A stretch of 64,000 nt of DNA from Smallanthus sonchifolius. Taxonomy: Eukaryota > Streptophyta > Magnoliopsida > Asterales > Asteraceae. The stretch lies in the NCBI GenBank assembly GCA_023525975.1, contig CM042042.1:4843501-4907500 (forward strand), written 5' to 3'. Positions 56,295 through 64,000 of the stretch are shown here, piece by piece. A program made the position numbers and the translations under genes. Position 1 is the first letter of the stretch. Each line of letters opens with the position of its first letter. The notes beneath the pieces are model-generated. The model worked only from the letters and a program-made list of their open reading frames with translations. It was not told the origin of the DNA and did not search any database.

Positions 56295-59029
56295 AGTTGA
56301 TTAGTTGAAACAAATGAAAATATATTATATTATATCTCATAGTTGAAAAGTTCTGATTCCTTGTTTGTAATTAGAAGTTGTATATGATACCATCTTGAAC
56401 GAATATTTTAACCTTATTGTATAACTTTTAAGTATAACAAGATGATTTGCATCTTCCTAGAACGTGAGAAGAGGATCCAAATTAGAGATTATACTAATAT
56501 ACCAATTAATAAAAATATTAATAACGGTTTGTAATTCAAAGTTTAATGGAACACTATGATTAGTAGTCATGTGAATCGTACGTGGCAAACCACACCACTA
56601 ATCTCAAACAACACAGTAACAGCGAAGCATTGTTCATGCCACGCACGCAGCACGTGCAAACCCTAATTTGGTCAATGGTAAAAAAAATACCCTCCTATGA
56701 AGAAATATATATAAACAAACAACCTTAAATCTCTCCCTCGTTTGGTTCTCCAACTTGTCCCTGAATCTAGAAATATAATATCTTTGCTAATCATGCTTTC
56801 TATTCCCTAATCATATAAATTATTAAATATGACTCCAACTTGTCCCTAGATCTAATAATATAATCTCTTGTTTTTGCAAACCCTATAAACACCTTTTTTT
56901 GTAGTGGACTTCTAGAAATCGGGTCAAATTGGTTGCATTTAGATCTATGTTACATTTTACAAATTCAATAATTGCTTCGATCCAAGATATGTTTCGTGTG
57001 TAAGAGTTAAATGGGTTAAGTTAAAAGATTCAACTAGAAAAAAAACGGACCATATGGGTTATACACTACAAGGTTTGATTCCATCTAAACTCCTTCATTT
57101 TGAATTTAAATACTGACCGAATAAAGTAACTTTCTTAAGTATATGAATTTCTTTTGGCTTTTGTTTCAATGATATACCCACGATTACTTGAGAAGTCAGT
57201 GATAAAAGACAGACTTATACTTATTTGTTTTGATGTTTTTATGTAATCGATGTGACTTTTTTATGTGTTGGTTACTATTATGTGTGTAAGTAACTCGATC
57301 AACCGGAGTGTTAGAAACACTTGTTATATTTTTATTTCTTATAAATAACATATAAAATGTTGAAAAAGTTATGTTATATTTTTTTTAATAACCAATACAT
57401 TACTTGTCTAACTATTTATTAGATTTATTAAATGAAATGAACTTGAATAAGAAAATCTACTTGTTTAAGTGTCAAAGTATACGTTCATTCACATTTTTTT
57501 AACAAGGAAAAACACTTGAGCTTTAATATTATTCCAATGTTATGAAATATCCGTATCTTTTTTTTTTAATCAAATGACTTAAATAGAGCATATATGAAAC
57601 TTTATTACTATTTACTAATTTTTATTTTTATTTAAGTTTAACCTGAATTAAGAGCTAACTACGAAGAAAAATGTCTACTAAATAATAACTATGTTTATAC
57701 ATTTTTTTTATTTAAGCAACTTGAAAAAGAGAATAATAATAATTAAATAGTAAACAAGTTTTATATTTTTGCATTTAAATCCCTTAATTTTAAAACCTTT
57801 AACATTTAAAAATATGATAATAAAGAAACAATAATATTTAAAAGTATTAAATAAACTTTTTTAATCAGAAAAGTATAAGTAAATTAATTAAAATGATATT
57901 AAAACTTAGTTATTATTTTATGAATGTTATGGTTGAATTTGTTGAACACTAGAAATATGGAAGTGCAATTATTTTGAAATTATTATCTATTTCGATTGTA
58001 CAATCCCGTAACCAATTCACATCGAAAAATACAAATTACACAATATATTATTGGATTTTCCGGATAACAATGATTTCGGTCCCATTTGGTAGAAAATAAT
58101 CAAAATATATAGCATCTATTTTATTTTTTATAACCACGGGACCTAACGTTCCGCGACGATATCGTAACTCGTGAATGTGAGGTAACATCAAAGTGGCGGC
58201 AACCAGGCCATGTAAGACTTTGTGTTAAAGTCTCAATAAAATTTTGATCCATTTCATCCAAATTGAAATTTTATTTTCTTTTAATCAATAATCAAATCAA
58301 GTCAAATTTTTGCATTAATTTCTGTAAATCAAATGTTGCACATTTCTTATTGAAAATATATAAATTTTCAATGTGGTAAATTAAATATAAGGTTTACCTA
58401 TTTATTATTTAATCATATGTTCAATTACCCATAATTATCTTCTGAATTTTTATTTATTTTTTAAACTCAATTACCTATTGACAGAGACAAAACCTCTTTT
58501 ATAACGTAAGATAATAAGTTCAAGTCCTACTAAAGAAATTTTCCATTAAAAATCCTCTTAAATTTATAAACATTTGGTTCAAAATCAAAATTAGTATTAC
58601 AACCAAGCATTAACATTAATTAAAACAAAATCCCCAAAACTCTTCATCTATTTATTATAACTAAACTAAGAACCCTAATTTCTGACCCAATGAAAACACC
58701 CCAAAATATCAGTTAGGGTTGAAAGCTTATCCTATGAAAAATAGTTATTATAATCTCTTGAACACCGTAGTCCCTAAGCTCCGGCTAACTCACCGGTGTG
58801 ATGGAGAACTTGATGATTACCTTCATGAAGCTTTTAAAAAACAATATCTAAATTACACTCTCTCTTATGATTGTCTTGTTGTACAGGAACTGAACTCAGT
58901 TTCCGATCTGGATTCGTGTTCTGTTGCTTGTCGGCCAACCTGGTGGTGGATGCTAATGTCGGGTTTTCAACTGCTAAACCATAACATACAGAACTGTTAA
59001 ACCATAACGGTATTCATCGGTTCAGGTTT
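56295..59029. other. Long AT-rich intergenic stretch
   Basis: No gene recognised in 2.7 kb. 56570-56700 is slightly less AT-rich. A box-B-like 'agttcaagtcctac' at about 58508 may mark an old SINE. A 93-codon plus-strand frame at 58719-59000 shows no domain and I do not call it. Confidence 0.5.
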
Positions 59030-59330
59030 TGGGTTTCTCAGGTTTCTTTAAAAAAAAATTCAGTCAACCGGAAACCGAATCACATTTAAAATTATCAAAA
59101 CCGAACCGAAAACCAAGAATTAGGTTTCAAAATGTAAAGGTTGAATTTTAACAAGATGAGAGTTGATCGGATTAGGTTTAGTTTGTTCAGGTTTCTTTGA
59201 ATTTTTTTTCGATCAACCAAAAAACGAATCGGATTCAAAATGGTCAAAACCGAACCGAAAACAGAATTTGAATTCAGTTTAGTTTGGTTCGGTTCCGAAA
59301 CGAAAACGTCAAATTTTAACAAGATGGCTA
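59030..59330. repeat. Degenerate duplicated block rich in 'aaccgaaccgaaaacc'
   Basis: The order 'caggtttctttraa...gtcaaccgg...aaaaccgaaccgaaaac...aattttaacaagatg' occurs at about 59040-59156 and again at 59191-59326. It is probably the subterminal repeat region of a decayed hAT-like element. Confidence 0.6.
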
Positions 59331-59422
59331 TTAACTAGTTTGAGTTTTAGTTTCCTCTATTTGTAATAGTCTAAATGTTAATGGGTTGTACAAAAAGAAA
59401 AATCCATAGCCCAATATACTAA

Positions 59423-59460
59423 CTAGGAATTTTACCCGCCTCGCGTTGAGGCGGCGTCGA
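59423..59460 (-). mobile_element. 3' end of a second Helitron family
   Basis: On the minus strand a hairpin 'cgcctcaacgcgaggcg' is followed by 'ggtaaaattc' and CTAG before T. This is a textbook Helitron 3' terminus but differs from the 'cccgtgtaatacacggg' family. The element body extends to the right; its TC start was not located. Confidence 0.6.
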
Positions 59461-61010
59461 ATTTATACGGCAGTCATAAAAGGTTCGACTCGTCACGGTA
59501 ACGACACTCGCTATAGATAATGATACCAAATTTTTTTTACCAGAACTTTGAAAAAAACTAAAAACAATCGCGCAATTCGTATTTTGAAAGAATTTAACGA
59601 AACGAAAGCCATTAAAAAAAAACGAAGTTAATAGAAAATGAAACAGGTTAAAAAAGTATAATATATATATAATATAAGGGTAGAAAATGAAAATGTAAAC
59701 AATAAAAAGAAAAAAAATGTTGTGCCAAATAGATGGATTGTGTAGCCTTTTGAAACTCACAAAGTATAGTGGTCAAAAGATAAGGAATTAAAACTAAATT
59801 ATTTAATTCCTAATGTTTTTAAATAATAAGGATAATTATGTTTCCTTGGTTTAAGTGAATTGGATTTCTTAAAACCCAAAATAGTATAATTAATTCGATT
59901 TGTTTTTAAACGATTTTTATAACATAATAATGAAAAATATTTGACACAACTACCAAACATGACATTGGATACAAAAACTAACGTATTTGACACAATAACT
60001 AATATGCCTTCATTTTAAAAATAATAAAAGTACACATGTCAAGTCCAGAATATATTCTTAACCTTTTTAGATTAAATATATATATTTTTTACTGTAACTC
60101 AAGTCATGGATCTTAATGATTTGCTTTACAATGATTTACAAAGTTTTTCTTTCGAAAAAAATTTATTATATATTTAGCATATAATAAAATTTGAATATCT
60201 ACTAAAATTATTTATTGTAGTTATAATAATTTAGATTTTACACATCCACAGGGTATATTTTCAAGGATAAATATGAAAATAATAATTGGGCAGGTCATTT
60301 AGGGGTACCCACACGTGCACTGATGCATGTGCGACTGTCACTCATGATCAATTATAATTATTTTAAAGTTTTAGTGTGTGAAGAGCCAGCTCGTTACTCT
60401 TTATTATTTTATAATTATTTCTTGGATCATAAGGATATTAATAATTCGTTTTTACAATATAGTTATGTAGATTCTTATTTTTAAACATCTTTTTCGTCGA
60501 ATTAATTAGTTCTTTACATGTCATCATAGGTGTTTATAGTTCGTTTTCTATAATTTTAAAACCAAAACGTTAAGTATCGGTTTTTAAATGGTTGAAACCG
60601 AACCAAACCAAACACTTCACCGATGTTTCGCGTGAAGTCCAAACCAAATCATCTGACTGATAAAAAAACGTCCACATAATCAAGTCGCTAACATATTGTA
60701 ACCGGTTCTCATGTTTACAAAAGAAAATATCTAGAAAATCTTACGATCTAAAATGAAAATTCTTTTAAATCCAGATCATTATAGTAGATTATTGGTTGAT
60801 TTTTATATAGTTTTTAGTCAAAATAAAAAAAAAACATCTTTTTTGGAAGAGAACCGTTGCAATTTTAATAAGAGGTAGTTGCTAACAGAATTTTTGAAAT
60901 AAATATATATATTGAAAAATGGGCCAAAGCGTATCTGGGCCATGTGATTGGGCTGAGCTGTTAAACATGTGATTACACATCATACATATCTAATCAAATC
61001 TGAATTCCCC
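59461..61010. other. AT-rich stretch, probably in part Helitron body
   Basis: No gene recognised. The left part probably belongs to the Helitron whose 3' end is at 59423. Around 60570-60690 there are 'ccgaaccaaacc' type words of a decayed hAT-like repeat. Confidence 0.45.
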
Positions 61011-61018
61011 CATACAGT

Positions 61019-61858
61019 TAGTGGTGCACAAAAAAATCGGTTTTTTTTTTCAATCGGTTTTTTTTTTCAACCGGTTCAAACCGGCAAACTAGTTAGGGAC
61101 AAACCGGTTTAAATCATTTGGAAGGGCACCGGGTTGAGGACCAGGTTTTGTGATGTACTAACCGTCCAAGTTTCCACGGTAGCTTCGGAATCTGCGTTTT
61201 CTTTTAGTGGCAGGGTCTTATCGATACGAAGGACTAGACTCACCCCCCTAGCGATGAAAATATGCATTTGCTTGAAGGACCATTTGGATGCGATGGATAG
61301 GATACAAGACCAAACTTCTCTCGAAGACGAAATTCAAGCCAAAGAAATCATACACAACAACGAGGTTGATCTTGGAATATCCGAACCAGTCACCGATGAA
61401 GAACTAACCGAAGATGCAAGGCTACGAAGCTCCGGTTCCGAAGACAACGCATAAGAATAATCAATCAATATTCCAAAAAATAAAAATATATATTGTCATT
61501 TGTAATGTTTTACAATTTTATAATTTTATCTTGTCATGTTTTTTTAATTTTTAAACTTTTCAAATATTAATAAACGTTGAACTTTATGTTTTATATTTGT
61601 TATATTTTTTTTTTGATTTTATATTAAAAATATAAAATTTATTTGAATTTATTCATTTTTTTTAATAAAAACCGGTTTACCACACAAACCGGTTTCAACC
61701 CAACCCTAACCGGTTTAATAGGTTAGGGTTTTCCTTGCCTCCAAACCGGGTTAACCCGAACCGTTTAGGGCCAAACCGGTTTTGACTAATCATTGACCAA
61801 ACCGGTTCGGGTCGGGTCCGAACCGGTTCGGTTAAAAAAAACGTTTTGTGCACCCCTA
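61019..61858 (+). mobile_element. hAT deletion derivative
   Basis: The ends 'tagtggtgcacaaaa' and '...ttttgtgcacccct' plus a are inverted repeats. A perfect 8-bp target duplication 'catacagt' flanks it (61011-61018, 61859-61866). Subterminal 'aaccggttt' repeats fill both ends. Only the last part of the transposase gene remains (61134-61454); the rest has been deleted relative to the neighbouring copy. The right target duplication runs straight into the end of that neighbour. Confidence 0.92.
61134..61454 (+). pseudogene. hAT transposase C-terminal remnant
   Basis: The frame holds the hAT dimerisation domain: STVASESAFSFSGRVLSIRRTRL followed by ICLKDHL, then an acidic tail to a stop. It is about 100 residues against 600-700 for a full transposase. 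The 5' junction near 61150 joins the element's subterminal DNA directly to the coding end. The first coding bases 'gatgtactaaccgtc' are exactly those at which the window ends in the neighbouring copy. Confidence 0.88.
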
Positions 61859-61864
61859 CATACA

Positions 61865-64000
61865 GTGGTGCACAAAAAAACCTGTTTTTTTCCTACCCGG
61901 TTCAAACCGGTTTGGGACAAACCGGTTTGGGTTACGCTTAAACCGTCGGTTACAAACCGGTTTAAATCATTTAGGAGGCGACCGGGTTGAGGACCGGTTT
62001 GTATGAACTGGTTCGGTAAACCGGTTTTGTCGCTGGTCAAAAAAATAGCCGTTAGGGACGAATTTGACCCTTTTTTTGTGTCTTTTTTCACCTATAATTC
62101 ACTATAAATAGGTGATGGGTGTTTATGTTTAATCACACATCTCTCTACACTCTCTAATCTCTAAAACCGCTATTTAAACTCTCAAAAAACGCTCTCTAAA
62201 GTTCTAAACTCTAAAAAAAAGCATGGCAAGTGTTGGTGGTTTCTCAAACGAAGTTACCGTTGTGGAAATTTTAGCAACAACGAGAAATCCGGCAATTTGA
62301 TGCAATTACGATCTATGTTTGTTGTTAAACGGGAAGGAACGTGCTCGTTGCAAGATGTGTGGTGCGTTTTTAGGGAAAGATTCAAACACTAGTTTGAGAT
62401 CTCATATAGAAAAATTTTGTCCGTCCTTGAAGAGAAATCCAAGTGAAGGTCAAGCCTCGATGACACCGAATGAGGAATTTGGAACTTTGATCCAAATATT
62501 GTTCGAGATAGAATGACGAAGTTAGTGATCCAAGAAGGATTGCCGTTCAATCACTTTGACAATCCGCACTTGACAAAAATGATTCAAGAGACACTCTAAC
62601 CACGTTATCATCAAGTAAGTCGCACAACCCTTAAACGAGATTGTATAAAAAAGTGGAAAAAAGCAAAAAAGAATTAATTTTGGAATTTGAAAATTTGAAA
62701 ACCGGTGTAAACTTAACCACCGATGTTTGGTCGGCTCCACATGGCATACCAGATTCGTACCTTTGTGTTACCGCGCATTGGGTTGATCCCAATACGTGGC
62801 AAATGATAAAGCGTACAATCGCATTTGACTTGTTTGAATATCCACACATCGGCGAAAACTTATTTTATATATTAGATGGTGTTATAACCGAATTTAAATT
62901 ACAAAATAAACTTTTTTCAATGTCTTTTAATAATGCGTCTAATAATACAAATGAGGTTCAAAAACTAAAAATGAAATATAAACCGGTTTGCAACGACGTT
63001 TTTTTTCATAGTCGATGTGTTGCACACATCATTAACTTGGCGGTACAAGCCGGGCTTGCAATTGAAGAGGTTTCAAACTTAACAAATGCTTTTCGAGTAA
63101 TGCTAAAAGATATTTTTAGTAACAAAAAAAGATACCATGATTATATTAGATTTTGTCGTGAAACGAATAATCTTTGCTTAGGTCCGAATTGGACGTCGAG
63201 ACAAGATGGAACTCGACTTATAATATGTTTCTTAGCGCTTTACGACAAAGAGAAACTTTAAAAATATTTCATGAAATGCTTTTCTCAAAACCTCGTCGTA
63301 AAATTTTAAAGCTTCCGTCTATGAGTTGAGACATTTTAAAAGACGTAACCGAATTGCTTGAAGTTTTCAAAACCGCCACCACTTTTTTATCCGGTGTTTA
63401 TTATTCCACAAGTCCATTAACTCTAAAAACAAATATATTTAATGGCTAACAAGTTGTATGAACTTGAAAATAAAGCACTCTTTTTATAAAAATGATATAA
63501 CCAATAAAAGAAAAATTAGTAAAATATTTTAAACAAATACCTCCCGTTATAACTTGTGCCGCCACGTTAAACCCTACCATAAATGTTTTCGGGGTTGAAA
63601 CGTTGATTGATAGAATTACTTACGTTTTGAATTTGGATAATGAAGACATCCATTTTGCACAAGGCATAAAAACATATTTTAACAAATGTTTACAAGATTT
63701 ATTTGATGTTTATTTACACAAATATGGTACAACTCCGACTCCACATGATACAATGGGTACATCATCAAGTGGTAGTTCGAGAGATGTTAATTTGAATTTA
63801 TATAACGAAATGTTAAGTGAATATAGTAAACGGGCTCGAGGTACCACCCCGAGTAGCGAACTCGGAAGGTATATTGGATCAAACTTTTTAGCGTTTATGC
63901 CTCCTACCGTTTTTGAGGAGTTTGATATTTTTGCTTGGTGGAAAAAAACGAAGCTTCGTTTCCGATTTTTTCCGCTATGGCCCGTGATGTACTAACCGTC
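61865..64000 (+). mobile_element. Larger hAT element, truncated by the window edge
   Basis: It starts 'agtggtgcacaaaaaaacc' with the same end and 'aaaccggttt' subterminal repeats as the derivative at 61019, followed by a leader with 'cactataaata' and then transposase coding. The right end is outside the window. Confidence 0.85.
62223..64000 (+). pseudogene. hAT transposase (BED zinc finger type), decayed and partial
   Basis: A start codon at 62223 is followed about 75 bp later by a TGA in frame. The coding resumes with a BED-type zinc finger, ARCKMCGAFLGKDSNTSLRSHIEKFC, with its Cys/Cys...His/Cys set. After a frame change near 62490 and a further stop near 62597, it gives the RNase H-like transposase core (LTTDVWSAPHG, HSRCVAHIINLAVQAG at 62641-63261). 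From about 63603 comes the pre-dimerisation region (ELGRYIGSNF...FDIFAWWK). Several stops and frame changes mean it cannot make a full protein. It is of the plant ricesleeper/Tam3-like group. Confidence 0.88.

Noticed and set aside
58719..59000. 93-codon plus-strand frame
   Set aside because: No recognisable domain or splice partner; next to hAT-like repeat words.

Overview
This is nuclear DNA of a flowering plant. Its genes have plant-type GT-AG introns and the products are plant families (HD-Zip II, acyl-activating enzyme, deSI-like PPPDE protein). A plant tRNA-Glu gene is present. The intergenic DNA is AT-rich and packed with plant retrotransposons, MITEs, Helitrons and SINEs. The style of the repeats (MULE-like termini reading like 'gagtaaa...gtccctgtggtttgg', hAT ends 'caggggcgga') suggests an Asteraceae-type asterid, but that is an impression and is not proven by the sequence.

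Four host protein genes look intact once introns are removed. (1) A deSI-like PPPDE protease is at 10226-12734 (+, 3 exons, 253 aa). (2) An AMP-forming acyl-activating enzyme is at 15937-18612 (+, 2 exons, 549 aa). (3) A secreted/membrane protein resembling the ectodomain of ATL20-type RING proteins, but without a RING, is at 21647-22449 (+, 2 exons, 239 aa). (4) An HD-Zip class II transcription factor of the HAT4/ATHB-2 type is at 33424-35332 (-, 4 exons, 307 aa), with three CACGTG G-boxes in 67 bp about 2 kb upstream. A tRNA-Glu(CTC) gene is at 5662-5734 (-). The genes are unrelated neighbours and form no operon-like unit.

The rest is mobile DNA in layers. 1-3.2 kb: LTR-like tandem repeats and a 5'-truncated LINE. 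3.8-8.3 kb: a MULE-type MITE, the tRNA gene, a Helitron holding a small hAT MITE, and another hAT. 14.3-15.2 kb: a MULE MITE with a Helitron inside. 19.8-21.1 kb: a MULE-type element with long TIRs and possible captured DNA. 24-28 kb: a Copia relic, a duplicated segment in which one copy shows the empty site of a LINE insertion, and a hAT MITE. 31.1-32.8 kb: a large inverted repeat whose arms each carry the same Helitron and whose spacer holds a frameshifted host-gene fragment. 41.5-48.4 kb: a complete-looking Copia element with two 634-bp LTRs and a 5-bp target duplication, but a broken pol and no recognisable PBS or gag. 49.4-50.3 kb: a Harbinger MITE containing a tiny LINE insertion and a TRIM retroelement. 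50.5-56.3 kb: several SINEs with clear target duplications. 61.0-64.0 kb: a hAT deletion derivative inserted at the tip of a longer, decayed relative that runs off the window.

All identities come from reading motifs and repeats by eye. No database search was run, and percent identities are rough.
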